From: Candidatus Aegiribacteria sp. MLS_C
GTDB lineage: Bacteria > Fermentibacterota > Fermentibacteria > Fermentibacterales > JCC-6
Assembly: GCA_002030045.1 (NCBI GenBank)
Contig: LQBI01000024.1
Location: forward strand, 186,001-250,000
DNA length: 64,000 bases
Reading direction: 5' to 3'
Shown here: piece after piece, positions 17,469-26,054 of the stretch
Numbering within the stretch: position 1 is the stretch's first letter
How the letters are laid out: the number at the start of each line of letters is the position of its first letter
Notes under the pieces: model-generated
The model's database searches: none
What the model was told of the DNA's origin: nothing
What the model saw: only the letters and a program-made list of their open reading frames with translations
Program-made: the position numbers and the translations under genes

Positions 17469-18548
17469 TCAGAAACCGGCTCCGAGGGAAACTCTGTGAG
17501 TGGCATCGAGGTCCTGGTGGCCCAGATACGCATAGTCCAGTCCGACCGGATGGTCCATGAGGCGGAAACTGAGACCGAGGCCGGCCGTCATGTTGCCCTC
17601 GGAGGAGCCTATCCTTAGAGCTACGAGGTCCTTCACCAGGAATTCCGCACCTAAATGTGTGTCCAGGCTGACGCCGCTGAAATTGTACTGGGCGGAATAC
17701 TCCCGGCCTTCGAAACGGAAGTCTCCATCGGCGGCGATGGTTGCTACAGTGGCGAACTTGCTGATAGGCCACTTCAGGGCAAGGCCCAGCTTGACGGTGG
17801 GCAGTACGCTCTCGCTGACGCCGTTGTTCCAGAAGAGATGGGTACCGGATATGTCCTGAAGGTTCACCCCGACGGAGAACGCGTCCGAAGGCTGGTACCT
17901 TGCTCCGATGTCGAGACCCAGACCGAAGGCGCTGTACCCCATCAGCCCTCTTCTTATGACCTTGGCGGATGCGCCTACTGAGAACTCCCCGCTCAGCATA
18001 CGTGACCAGGAGAGGTAGAGGGCCCAGTCCACTGCGCTGTCGTAGGTTATCAGGCTCTCGTCGTAGACTATCTCCTCGCCGGGATCCCACTCGCCGTTGC
18101 CCTCGGTCCCGTCGGGATTGGAGACGGGATCCCAGTCATCGTCGCCTGCGTCCCCCGGAACGCCGGTGCCGTCCTCCCCGAAGACCCCGTCGGAGCCCGT
18201 GTCGTACCATGGAAGGCTGTTGGTGTTGGGGATGTCGCTTATGCCGGTCCTGAAGAGGCTGGCACCCAGCCCGGTCTCGCCGTCGGACCTCCCGTAACCC
18301 AGATAATCGTACTTGACCAGACCGCCGAAACGTTCAGAATGCATGAACTGCGCCTGCTGCCCCCGCAGGAGATGCAGGCCGGCGGGATTCCAGTATCCCG
18401 AAGAAACGTCGTCCACCACTGCGCAGAAGGCTCCGCCCATGCCCAGTCCCCTGGCTCCGGCGCCTACGGAGAGGAACTCTCCCGCGTACTTGGCCGCGCC
18501 TGACACTGATACAGCAAGCAGCAGCGCCAGCAAGTATATGATCTTCAT
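17469..18548 (-). CDS. PorV/PorQ-family outer-membrane protein
   Basis: 359 residues. It has a signal peptide (MKIIYLLALLLAVSVSGAAK), then the PorV/PorQ hallmark AGEFLSVGAGARGLGMGGA and SGYWNPAGLH, followed by many amphipathic strands ending in an aromatic residue (VSLGAGF), as in outer-membrane beta-barrels of the UPF0164 family. PorV and PorQ act in type IX secretion, and the presence here agrees with sorting domains seen on several proteins in this window. A roughly 50-residue aspartate/glycine-rich insert (DGVFGEDGTGVPGDAGDDDW) may be a calcium-binding surface loop. It lies 21 bases after the PilZ gene. Confidence 0.8.
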   Translation of the reverse strand: MKIIYLLALLLAVSVSGAAKYAGEFLSVGAGARGLGMGGAFCAVVDDVSSGYWNPAGLHLLRGQQAQFMHSERFGGLVKYDYLGYGRSDGETGLGASLFRTGISDIPNTNSLPWYDTGSDGVFGEDGTGVPGDAGDDDWDPVSNPDGTEGNGEWDPGEEIVYDESLITYDSAVDWALYLSWSRMLSGEFSVGASAKVIRRGLMGYSAFGLGLDIGARYQPSDAFSVGVNLQDISGTHLFWNNGVSESVLPTVKLGLALKWPISKFATVATIAADGDFRFEGREYSAQYNFSGVSLDTHLGAEFLVKDLVALRIGSSEGNMTAGLGLSFRLMDHPVGLDYAYLGHQDLDATHRVSLGAGF

Positions 18549-18569
18549 GTTACCAGCCCGTTCATGGTA

Positions 18570-18914
18570 TTACCCGGTGGATTCCATGTCGGAGGTGTAC
18601 TTTACGATTGTCCTGCGACCATCCTCCGTGATCCTGGTGAAGAATAGACCTATTCCGTAGGATCCGTCGGAGAGTTCCTCCTCCCTTATGACCACTGCCC
18701 GGGCAGGTATCTCGGGGCTTCCGTCTATCCTCAGGACAAGGTTGACCCTGGTCAGTTCGCCGAGGCTCCTTGAACTCACGCAGTAGATCCCCGAAGCGCT
18801 GATGTTTATGGCGGTCGCCGGAAGCATCGGCATGTCCTTCGGGCTGACGCTCAGCTCGCAGTCGACACTGGCCCTGGAGAACAGTCTCTTCTCGGAGAGG
18901 GGGTTTTCGTGCAC
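18570..18914 (-). CDS. PilZ domain protein
   Basis: 114 residues comprising a single PilZ domain: an RxxxR-type start (KRLFSRASVDC) and the NISASGIYC motif, where c-di-GMP is usually bound, followed by beta-barrel strands. A role as a c-di-GMP receptor controlling envelope or export functions is plausible from its place ahead of the PorV-like gene. In the RxxxR motif the spacing is R-L-F-S-R, so both arginines are present. It has a clear promoter upstream and is first in a five-gene minus-strand operon. Confidence 0.85.
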   Translation of the reverse strand: MHENPLSEKRLFSRASVDCELSVSPKDMPMLPATAINISASGIYCVSSRSLGELTRVNLVLRIDGSPEIPARAVVIREEELSDGSYGIGLFFTRITEDGRRTIVKYTSDMESTG

Positions 18915-18964
18915 TGTCGATCTGCCTTTCGATGCCGCATTAACCTTCGATCAGGATAATGCCA

Positions 18965-18993
18965 ATGCTACCCCTGAAGTTCCGGCGTGTCAA
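18965..18993 (-). promoter_or_regulatory. Promoter of the PilZ-PorV-miaB operon
   Basis: On the minus strand a perfect TTGACA (18988-18993) and TAGCAT (18965-18970) are 17 bases apart, giving a leader of about 44 bases to the PilZ ATG. Confidence 0.65.
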
Positions 18994-19296
18994 TGTTCAC
19001 CCCAGTCTGAAGGCACTCCGCGCCTTCTTCCGGCAGTGCTTTACTGAACGGCTCTATTCCGGTCCGCTCCCATTGGTTCCAGGCCAGTGAGCATACTTCC
19101 GATTCTGCGGCGGCAGGACAGCGGCACTTGCGGCCGGCGGATATTTTTCGATATTTCAGGTATTGTTCTGTTCACGGGGTGCTTCAGGACCTTCAGGAAG
19201 GTTGTCTGTAACAGGGTACGGTTCTACCGTCCAACCCTCGGTTCTTGTTCATGTCCTGGAGCGCAGTAAATAGTAGTTCTCAAACAGGAGGTGAAA
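18994..19296. other. Intergenic region between divergent genes
   Basis: No gene or RNA recognised. A weak plus-strand promoter for the gene at 19297 may lie here (TTGTCT near 19202, 17 bases, TACCGT). A T-rich patch lies at about 19142-19165. The strong AGGAGG ribosome site of the next gene is at 19286-19292. Confidence 0.4.
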
Positions 19297-19722
19297 ATGA
19301 GCTACCTCAGCGGTATTTGGCTGGTCGTACTGGGTATCCTTGCGGCGCCGAACCTCATCATATCCAGGAAGCCCGAGGCGAAGGAGATCATCGCAAAGAT
19401 GGTCCCCTACCAGGGCTGGTTCGGTGCTATATCCGCAGTCTATGGGGTCATCGACATAATCAGGTTCATCGGCCGGCTCGACTGGTTCGAGTACATTCCC
19501 GTCGGAATGATAACCTTCATCGCGGGCGCCGTGGTCACACTTGCCCTGGGTCTTCTTCTCGGCATAGGCGTGATCAAGTCCTTCGTGAGTTCCGACGAAG
19601 CCAAGGCCAAGATGGACGAGATGATAGCCAAGCTCGCTCCGAAGCAGGGAACCCTCGGGCTCCTGGGTATCATCATCGGTCTCTGGATCATAGTCTACCG
19701 TCTTCTGGACCTCGCTCTCTAG
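19297..19722 (+). CDS. Small integral membrane protein, unknown
   Basis: 141 residues with about four hydrophobic segments (LSGIWLVVLGILAAPNLII, MITFIAGAVVTLALGLLLG, LGLLGIIIGLWIIVYRLLD and a middle one) joined by lysine-rich cytosolic loops (SSDEAKAKMDEMIAKLAPKQ). Two similar motifs, IIAKMVPYQGWFG and MIAKLAPKQGTLG, suggest an internal duplication. No catalytic motif is visible. The ATG at 19297 is placed five bases from AGGAGG; the GTG at 19291 overlaps that site and is less likely. A terminator follows, so it is probably monocistronic. Confidence 0.7.
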   Translation: MSYLSGIWLVVLGILAAPNLIISRKPEAKEIIAKMVPYQGWFGAISAVYGVIDIIRFIGRLDWFEYIPVGMITFIAGAVVTLALGLLLGIGVIKSFVSSDEAKAKMDEMIAKLAPKQGTLGLLGIIIGLWIIVYRLLDLAL

Positions 19723-19743
19723 TTCTCAGGGACATGACACAGC

Positions 19744-19777
19744 CGGGAGCGGTCAACGACCGCTCCCGTTCTTTTTC
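19744..19777 (+). terminator. Rho-independent terminator
   Basis: A perfect 10-bp stem (CGGGAGCGGT / ACCGCTCCCG) with a five-base loop CAACG is followed by GTTCTTTTT. It ends the small membrane protein gene. Confidence 0.9.
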
Positions 19778-19810
19778 GGGCCTTCTCGTGCAGCGGCTGC
19801 AGGGAGTGTA

Positions 19811-19838
19811 TTGACAGACGGCGGCCATCGAGTAGCTT
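19811..19838 (+). promoter_or_regulatory. Promoter of mgtE-glgB operon
   Basis: TTGACA (19811-19816), a 16-base spacer and TAGCTT (19833-19838). It lies just after the terminator and about 40 bases before the mgtE start. Confidence 0.55.
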
Positions 19839-19877
19839 CAGTCTGATCACCGTCAAGAGCAATGAAGGGGGTGGAGA

Positions 19878-21230
19878 ATGCCGATAACGCAGCAGCAGGG
19901 CGACTACATCAGGAAGCTCATCGCCAGCGGCGCGCGGAGCAGGGCGGTGCTTGTGCTCAAGAAGATGCACCCGGCGGACATCGCCGACCTTTTCGGTACG
20001 CTGACCCCACCCGAAGCAACCATCCTGGTGGAACTCCTCTTCACGCAGAAAATGGCGGACAAGGTCCTTCTTGAACTGCCGGAAGGCATACTCCTCGAGG
20101 TTCTCGGCCGCATGGAGGATTCCAGGGCGGCGGAAATGCTCTCCCTCCTTGAATCCAACGACGCTCTGCTCTTCCTTCAGGCCCTTCCGGAGGATCGCAG
20201 GGACGAGATACTCCAGCTCCTGCCCCCTGTCCGGAAGCACCGAATAGAGCAGCTGCTCATCTATCCCGAGGATTCCGCCGGATACGTGATGAGCGACAGT
20301 TTCATGTCCATCAGCACCGAACTCACGGCCCAGCAGGCGGTGGAGGTAATCAGGGAGCAGAGCGAGGACGTGGACGTACCCTTCTACGTCTACGTTACCG
20401 GCGAGACGGGCAGGCTCACCGGGGTCGTCCCCCTACGCAGGCTGGTCACCTGCCCGCCTGACACCCCCGTCAGGAGCCTGATGATGGCGGACCCATTCAC
20501 GGTCAACGTGAATTCCGACCGCGAGGAAGCCGCCATTCTGGCCAGGAAGTACGACATCATGGCCATTCCGGTGGTGGACGACAACCACCGGCTGCTGGGG
20601 GTCATACCCGGCGACAGCCTGTTCGATGTAATGGAGGAGGAAGCCACCGAGGACATGTACAGGATGGCCGGCCTCTCGGAGGACGACAGGATATTCAGCC
20701 CGGTCTCCACCGCATTCCGCCAGCGATTCCCCTGGATATGGGTCAACCTGTTGACCGCCTTCGTGGCCTCGACTGTGGTCAGGGCCTTCCAGGGCACCAT
20801 AGAGTCAGTGGCCACCCTTGTGGCCTTCATGCCCATAGTCGCCGGAATGAGCGGCAACACCGGGAACCAGTCCCTGATCGTCATCACCAGGGGCATAGCC
20901 CTTGGAGAGATGGAATTCTCCTCCAGCCTCAGGGCCATCTTCAAGGAGGCCAGGGTCGGTGTCCTGCTGGGCCTGGTGGCGGGAACGATTGCCGCGGGCG
21001 TTGCCCTTGTCTTCCCGGGGAACACCGATCCCCTGCTCCTGGGCCTGGTGATTTTCATGGCCATAGTCGGCAACATGGGTCTCGCCGGGCTCCTGGGCGC
21101 CGCCATACCGCTGGTGCTGAGGTCCCTGGGCAGGGATCCTGCGCTGGGCAGCAACATCCTTCTGACCGCATTCACGGATTCCCTGGGCTACCTTCTGCTC
21201 CTCGGCCTGGGAATGCTCGTGATACTGTAG
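19878..21230 (+). CDS. mgtE: Magnesium transporter MgtE
   Basis: 450 residues, the normal MgtE length. The order is an N-terminal superhelical domain (residues 1-125, HPADIADLFGTL, LPEDRRDEILQLL), a CBS pair (130-255) and a membrane domain with five helices (from ~285) containing the pore signature GMSGNTGNQSL. MgtE carries Mg2+ inward through the inner membrane and is gated by Mg2+ bound at the CBS/N domains. The stop TAG overlaps the GTG start of glgB by one base. Confidence 0.95.
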   Translation: MPITQQQGDYIRKLIASGARSRAVLVLKKMHPADIADLFGTLTPPEATILVELLFTQKMADKVLLELPEGILLEVLGRMEDSRAAEMLSLLESNDALLFLQALPEDRRDEILQLLPPVRKHRIEQLLIYPEDSAGYVMSDSFMSISTELTAQQAVEVIREQSEDVDVPFYVYVTGETGRLTGVVPLRRLVTCPPDTPVRSLMMADPFTVNVNSDREEAAILARKYDIMAIPVVDDNHRLLGVIPGDSLFDVMEEEATEDMYRMAGLSEDDRIFSPVSTAFRQRFPWIWVNLLTAFVASTVVRAFQGTIESVATLVAFMPIVAGMSGNTGNQSLIVITRGIALGEMEFSSSLRAIFKEARVGVLLGLVAGTIAAGVALVFPGNTDPLLLGLVIFMAIVGNMGLAGLLGAAIPLVLRSLGRDPALGSNILLTAFTDSLGYLLLLGLGMLVIL

Positions 21231-23434
21231 TGATCCCCGCAACGATCCTTACCGGTGACGAGATCAGGAGAATCGAGGAAGCTACCCTTCCCGACCCCTT
21301 CATGTTACTCGGAATGCACCCCCTCGGACCGGAACACGGAAACCGGCTGGAGATCAGGGTCTTCTGTCCTCCCGCGGCGGGCATAGGGATAAGAGCGGAG
21401 GAGGGATCGCTGCTGGCCATGAAGAGGGTGACCGATTCCGGTCTCTTCGTCTGGGCTTCAAGAAATGCGGCGGACCCCTTCCCCTATACACTGGTAATAA
21501 GAACAGCGGATGGAGGCTGGGAGATGCCGGATCCCTACAGCTTCCTGCCACAGCTCGGCGAGCTGGACCTCCACCTCCTTGCAGAGGGGAACCACTACAG
21601 GCTCTACGAGAGACTCGGGGCAAGGTTGTGGACAGCGGGGAAAACACGGGGCGTGCTCTTCTCGGTATGGGCCCCCAACGCAGCCGCAGTGAGCGTGATC
21701 TCCAGCTTCAACGACTGGGACAGGCGGCGACACCCGATGAGGACCAGGGGCAGCTCCGGCGTATGGGAACTCTTCGTCCCCGGAGCGGCACCCGGAGACC
21801 TCTACAAGTATTCGATCCTCTCCACCGGGGGCTCACTGCTGGAGAAGTCCGACCCGCTGGGCCTCGCCATGGAGTTCAGGCCCAGGACCGCCTCCGTGGT
21901 CGCTGACATCGACTCCTTCCAGTGGACAGACCAGGAATGGATGGAGGCGAGGCGAGGAAGGGACCACCGCACCTCGCCCCTCTCCATATACGAGATGCAC
22001 GCCGGCTCCTGGAGGGGCACTTCGGACTGGAGGGATTTCACATCCTGGGAGGAACTGGCGGACCAGCTCATTCCCTACCTCACGGAATCCGGTTTCACTC
22101 ACGTGGAACTCATGCCCGTCATGGAGCATCCCTTCGACGGTTCATGGGGCTACCAGACGCTGGGTTACTTCGCGCCCACCAGCCGCCTCGGGTCCCCCCG
22201 GGACTTCCAGGGGTTCGTGGACAGGCTGCACGGGGCATCCATCGGTGTGATACTGGACTGGGCTCCGGCGCATTTTCCATCCGACCCGTCCGGTCTGGCG
22301 TATTTCGACGGCACCTGCCTGTACGAGCACCAGGACCCCAGGATGGGCCGGCATCCCGACTGGGATACCCTGGTCTTCAACTACGACCGCAGGGAGGTCA
22401 GGAACTTCCTTGTCGCCAGCGGCCTCTTCTGGCTGGACAGGTACCACATCGACGGCCTGCGGGTGGACGCGGTGGCATCCATGCTTTACCTCGACTACTC
22501 GAGGAACGAGGGTGAGTGGGTCCCCAACGTCCACGGCGGCAGGGAGAACCTTGGAGCCATCGAGTTCCTGAAGACTCTGAATTCCATCGCTTCCAGGGAT
22601 TTCCCGGGAGCTATGACCATTGCCGAGGAGAGCACCTCATGGCCGGGAGTAACGGCACCCCTCGACAAGGGCGGGCTGGGCTTCACCTTCAAGTGGAACA
22701 TGGGCTGGATGCACGATACTCTGAGTTTCTTCTCCAGGGAACCGGTGCACAGGAAGCACCACCTGGACGACCTGACCTTCTCGCTTCTCTACGCTTTCAG
22801 CGAGAGGTTCATACTTCCCTTCTCCCACGACGAGGTGGTGCACGGCAAGGCATCCCTCATCGGCAAGTGTCCCGGCGACCGGTGGCAGAAGTTCGCCAAT
22901 CTCAGGCTGCTTCTCGCTTACCAGTGGTGCCATCCCGGCAAGCAGCTGTTATTCATGGGCTCAGAGTTCGGACAGTGGAGGGAATGGGACCACGACTCGG
23001 AACTGGACTGGGAGCTGCTCCGGTACGGTGAGCACTCGGGACTCAGACTCCTGGTGGGGGACCTCAACCGTCTGCTCGCGTCGGACCCGGTCTTCAGCGG
23101 CAGCGACTGCGACCCGTCGGGCTTCCGCTGGATAGACTTCAGCGACACCCTTTCCACGGTGGTCTCCTTCCTCAGGTTCTCATCCGGCGGCGATCATGCT
23201 GTGTGTGTGTTCAACATGACACCTGTCGTCAGGGAGGGTTACACCCTGGGCGTGCCCGGCCCGGGAAGCTATTCGGAGGTGCTGAACACCGACTCCGAGT
23301 CCTACGGGGGATCGGGCTCCGGGAACCTGGGCCGGGTGGACAGCAGGGAACAGGGAATGCACGGTCTCCCCTGCTCGGTCAGCCTTACCCTTCCCCCGCT
23401 GGCTGCCCTGGTTCTCAGACCGGAAAGGAGGTAG
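21230..23434 (+). CDS. glgB: 1,4-alpha-glucan branching enzyme
   Basis: 734 residues, full GlgB length. It has an N-terminal extra beta domain, a CBM48 domain (VWAPNAAAVSVISSFNDWD) and a GH13 barrel with HVELMPVMEHPFDGSWGYQ, the nucleophile region DGLRVDAVASMLYLDY, the acid TIAEEST and the LPFSHDEVVHGK motif. It introduces alpha-1,6 branches in glycogen. The GTG start overlaps the mgtE stop (TAGTG). A longer in-frame extension overlaps mgtE and is not used. The C-terminal tail is slightly extended with a Gly/Ser-rich loop. Confidence 0.93.
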   Translation: MIPATILTGDEIRRIEEATLPDPFMLLGMHPLGPEHGNRLEIRVFCPPAAGIGIRAEEGSLLAMKRVTDSGLFVWASRNAADPFPYTLVIRTADGGWEMPDPYSFLPQLGELDLHLLAEGNHYRLYERLGARLWTAGKTRGVLFSVWAPNAAAVSVISSFNDWDRRRHPMRTRGSSGVWELFVPGAAPGDLYKYSILSTGGSLLEKSDPLGLAMEFRPRTASVVADIDSFQWTDQEWMEARRGRDHRTSPLSIYEMHAGSWRGTSDWRDFTSWEELADQLIPYLTESGFTHVELMPVMEHPFDGSWGYQTLGYFAPTSRLGSPRDFQGFVDRLHGASIGVILDWAPAHFPSDPSGLAYFDGTCLYEHQDPRMGRHPDWDTLVFNYDRREVRNFLVASGLFWLDRYHIDGLRVDAVASMLYLDYSRNEGEWVPNVHGGRENLGAIEFLKTLNSIASRDFPGAMTIAEESTSWPGVTAPLDKGGLGFTFKWNMGWMHDTLSFFSREPVHRKHHLDDLTFSLLYAFSERFILPFSHDEVVHGKASLIGKCPGDRWQKFANLRLLLAYQWCHPGKQLLFMGSEFGQWREWDHDSELDWELLRYGEHSGLRLLVGDLNRLLASDPVFSGSDCDPSGFRWIDFSDTLSTVVSFLRFSSGGDHAVCVFNMTPVVREGYTLGVPGPGSYSEVLNTDSESYGGSGSGNLGRVDSREQGMHGLPCSVSLTLPPLAALVLRPERR

Positions 23435-23438
23435 CCGA

Positions 23439-23900
23439 ATGCCGGTTTCCGAAGGAGAGGACTTCGTTTTCACCGCGGAAATGACCTATACCGGCGCAGC
23501 GGGTACTGGCAGAGGCTGTCTGCTTGGAAGCCGGGACCTCATCCTCCAGCTTCCCGTCCGGACCTTCACGGGAAGCGAAAGGACCATGGGCACCAGGGAC
23601 TGGTTCATCGAGGGCAGACCCGTGGTCGAGTACGTCAGGTCGCGACTGGAGGACCCGGCCATAGATGCTACGGGTCTGGACGGGCTCATGCGGGAACTGG
23701 CCTCCGCCGTCGAGGGAGCGGTACTGGTAGACCTATCCGTGGTCCGCCGCTTCAAAGTGAGGACCTCCCTCCTTTCAGGAGGCATCTACACAAGCCTCCG
23801 GGACAGCGGACCCGGCTGGAAGGGATTCCCTCTCAGGAAGGCGGACGCCGCCGGGTTCAGGGATTCCTACCGGGGCCATCCCGCCTCTGCGGGAGGCTGA
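23439..23900 (+). CDS. Hypothetical protein
   Basis: 153 residues, not recognised. The sequence mixes predicted strands and helices (FVFTAEMTYTGAAGTG, DWFIEGRPVVEYVRSRLEDP, LMRELASAVEGAVLVDLSVVRRF) and has no signal peptide or cysteine motif. The two halves could resemble a 6-pyruvoyl-tetrahydropterin-synthase or acyl-carrier-type fold, but this cannot be supported by eye. It has a strong GGAGG ribosome site four bases after the glgB stop, and the next gene begins immediately after its stop (TGAATG), so it is a real operon member. Confidence 0.6.
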   Translation: MPVSEGEDFVFTAEMTYTGAAGTGRGCLLGSRDLILQLPVRTFTGSERTMGTRDWFIEGRPVVEYVRSRLEDPAIDATGLDGLMRELASAVEGAVLVDLSVVRRFKVRTSLLSGGIYTSLRDSGPGWKGFPLRKADAAGFRDSYRGHPASAGG

Positions 23901-24224
23901 ATGAGACTGGACTACTCCATCGGACTTGTCAGAGCGGAACTCTATTTCAGGGGAGCCAGGACCCTGAAGGACAGGAGGTCCCACCTCCGCTCCCTCAGGG
24001 ACAGGCTCGAGAACATGGGTTTCTCAGTGGCACAGACCGGTCCTCCCGACATTGTATCAAGGACCTGGCTGGTGGCTGTGACCGCATCGGGATCCAGGTC
24101 AATGGTAGGCAGGAACCTGGACAGGGCGCGGGAGCTGCTTGACCAGCCGGTCTGGGAACTGGTGTTCCTGAGCCTGGATATCATGGGAGACGGAGAGACA
24201 CTTCCAGAATGGGAGACATCATGA
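23901..24224 (+). CDS. DUF503 (YlxP-like) protein
   Basis: 107 residues with the DUF503 pattern: [38 protein letters not shown], then a strand [24 protein letters not shown]. YlxP-type proteins are small alpha/beta proteins often found near ribosome-maturation genes; their function is unclear. Here the neighbours are metabolic. It begins directly after the preceding stop and overlaps the YjbQ gene by four bases. Confidence 0.8.
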   Translation: MRLDYSIGLVRAELYFRGARTLKDRRSHLRSLRDRLENMGFSVAQTGPPDIVSRTWLVAVTASGSRSMVGRNLDRARELLDQPVWELVFLSLDIMGDGETLPEWETS

Positions 24225-24640
24225 GATCTCACAGGAAATATCTGTGGTTCGACACCCCTTCGCGGAGGGACTATATCAACATCACTCCCGACGTGGAAAG
24301 GGAACTCAGGGACAGCGGAATAAGGGAGGGGCTCTGTCTGGTCAACGCCATGCACATAACGGCCAGCGTCTACATAAACGACGACGAACCCGGGCTCCTT
24401 GCGGACTACGACCGCTGGCTGGAGGAACTTGCGCCGCACGAGCCTCTGTCCAGGTACAGGCACAACAATACGGGGGAGGACAACGGTGACGCTCACCTGA
24501 AGAGGCAGATCATGGGCAGGGAGGTGGTGGTTGCGGTCACCGACGGAAAGCTGGACCTTGGACCATGGGAACAGATCTTCTACGGCGAATTCGACGGGCG
24601 AAGGCGCAAGCGGGTGATGGTCAAGATAATCGGGGAATGA
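24221..24640 (+). CDS. YjbQ/UPF0047 family (secondary thiamine-phosphate synthase-like) protein
   Basis: 139 residues with the UPF0047 signature: [23 protein letters not shown] near the N-terminus, [20 protein letters not shown] in the middle, and [13 protein letters not shown] near the end. YjbQ has weak thiamine phosphate synthase activity and its true role is debated. The ATG at 24221 overlaps the DUF503 stop as ATGA and has GGGAGA upstream; the in-frame ATG at 24209 is less likely. Confidence 0.88.
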   Translation: MRSHRKYLWFDTPSRRDYINITPDVERELRDSGIREGLCLVNAMHITASVYINDDEPGLLADYDRWLEELAPHEPLSRYRHNNTGEDNGDAHLKRQIMGREVVVAVTDGKLDLGPWEQIFYGEFDGRRRKRVMVKIIGE

Positions 24641-24657
24641 GCCGCACTGTGCGGCTC
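24639..24657 (+). terminator. Hairpin after the YjbQ gene, possible terminator
   Basis: GAGCCGCA (24639-24646) pairs with TGCGGCTC (24650-24657) around a three-base loop. The following bases (TGTTCC) make only a weak T-tract, so termination may be partial. Confidence 0.45.
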
Positions 24658-24694
24658 TGTTCCGTATGTAGCGTTTTCATGAAAGGACAGCGGC

Positions 24695-25417
24695 ATGAGA
24701 GTTCCAACAGCATTGCTGGCGGCCATAGCACTGATCACCGCGGCTCCCGTAGCCGGGCAGGAATACTGGGAGTATCCCGCAACCATCAGTTCGACCGGAT
24801 TGGGCACGGCATCTGCGGAGCCTGACGTGGCTTCCGTGACATTCGGTGTGAGCATCACCCGGTCGACCCCGGACGGTGCGGTGGACGAGGCCGGAAGGCT
24901 GATGGAATCCGCCATGGCAGCCGCCCGCAGTGAGGGGGTCAGGGGACAGGACATGCAGACCACCAGCTACAACCTCTGGGTGCAGGAGGTCTGGGACGAC
25001 TACGATTACGCTTACACCGGCGAGATGGAATACGTCGTCACGCACTACGTCCAGGCAGAGGTCACTGACATCAATTCAGTGGGCGACGTACTGGCGGCAG
25101 TGGTGGAGGCCGGGGCCAACTCCATAACCGGAGTCTACTTCCATGTGGAAGACACCGCGGCTCTCTACGAGGAGGCCCGGGTACTTGCGGCCCGCAACGC
25201 CGTGGAGAAGGCGGAACAGCTCGCGGAAGCCTTCGGTGTCGAGCTGGGAGAGCTCCAGTCCATCAGCGAATGGACCAACAGCAACTACGGTTACGGTTAC
25301 GACAGCGCCTACTACAACTACGGCGGAGGGGCAGGCTACACCGAATCCCCTCCCGTCACTCCCGGCGCCTACTCCATAACCGTCGAGGTATCCGCCACCT
25401 ACGAAATAGTCCAGTAG
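24695..25417 (+). CDS. SIMPL (DUF541) domain secreted protein
   Basis: 240 residues. A signal peptide (MRVPTALLAAIALITAAPVAGQ) is followed by the SIMPL pattern: ISSTGLGTASAEPDVASVTFGVS, a helix, TTSYNLWVQEVWDDYDY, ARNAVEKAEQLAEAFGVELGEL, and a terminal YSITVEVSATYEIVQ strand. These periplasmic or outer-membrane proteins oligomerise, and their role is unclear. A low-complexity Tyr/Gly stretch (NYGYGYDSAYYNYGGGAGY) near residue 200 is unusual but common in loops of this family. Confidence 0.85.
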   Translation: MRVPTALLAAIALITAAPVAGQEYWEYPATISSTGLGTASAEPDVASVTFGVSITRSTPDGAVDEAGRLMESAMAAARSEGVRGQDMQTTSYNLWVQEVWDDYDYAYTGEMEYVVTHYVQAEVTDINSVGDVLAAVVEAGANSITGVYFHVEDTAALYEEARVLAARNAVEKAEQLAEAFGVELGELQSISEWTNSNYGYGYDSAYYNYGGGAGYTESPPVTPGAYSITVEVSATYEIVQ

Positions 25418-25418
25418 C

Positions 25419-25925
25419 ATGGTGCGGGGAACCCTCCTTCTGCTGGCCCTGCTCTCCGGCGGTACTCCCCGGGAGGCTCTCGAGAATACCTGGGCTGCCG
25501 TACAGGAGGGTTCCCCGCGCATCTTCCTCGGTTCTCTGACTCCTGAGACCTCCAGCTCCATCCTTGACAGCTGCAGTGTCTATCTGGACTTGCTCAGGTC
25601 GTACAGCCGTGAACGGCTGGGTGAGATCTTCGCCTCGCTCCGCATCGAGGCCGCCCCGGACGAAGTGCTTCGCTGGGACTCACTGGCCGTCCTGGAGATG
25701 ATCATGTCCTCCCCCGGGCACCATGCCCTGGTCAACGATACGGATGTACTGGTGGACAGCGTGAGGACCATTGACAGCATGGCAGTGGTACACGTAACGG
25801 TGGTGCTGCCGGACGGCAGCCGGGAACCGGTGGTATTCCATACCGCCCTATCCCCTCTCGGCTGGCGCACAGGCGGACTGGAGCCCCTGATGGGAGAAAT
25901 ACTGGAGGCCGTGCTGGCCGAATAG
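25419..25925 (+). CDS. Hypothetical exported protein
   Basis: 168 residues. A short hydrophobic N-terminus (MVRGTLLLLALLSGG) suggests export. The body is helical first (YLDLLRSYSRERLGEIFASL) and then beta (MAVVHVTVVLPDGSREPVVFHTAL), a layout like NTF2-type or lumazine-binding-like domains, but no family was recognised. It starts two bases after the SIMPL gene's stop, so it is in the same operon. Confidence 0.6.
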   Translation: MVRGTLLLLALLSGGTPREALENTWAAVQEGSPRIFLGSLTPETSSSILDSCSVYLDLLRSYSRERLGEIFASLRIEAAPDEVLRWDSLAVLEMIMSSPGHHALVNDTDVLVDSVRTIDSMAVVHVTVVLPDGSREPVVFHTALSPLGWRTGGLEPLMGEILEAVLAE

Positions 25926-25964
25926 GTCTTCTGCAGTTCATTCATCATCGCTGATTCCAGGGTG

Positions 25965-25993
25965 ATGACAGACATGCCGCCTGTTCTTATATC
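25965..25993 (+). promoter_or_regulatory. Promoter of the nitrilase-like gene
   Basis: ATGACA (25965-25970), a 17-base spacer and TATATC (25988-25993). This gives a leader of about 55 bases containing a strong GAAGGAGG ribosome site for the ATG at 26055, and argues against the upstream ATG at 25962. Confidence 0.5.
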
Positions 25994-26054
25994 TATGAAG
26001 GAGAATGCCCCCGGGACAGCGAGAAACCCGCAGGTTCCCGAAGAAGGAGGCATC

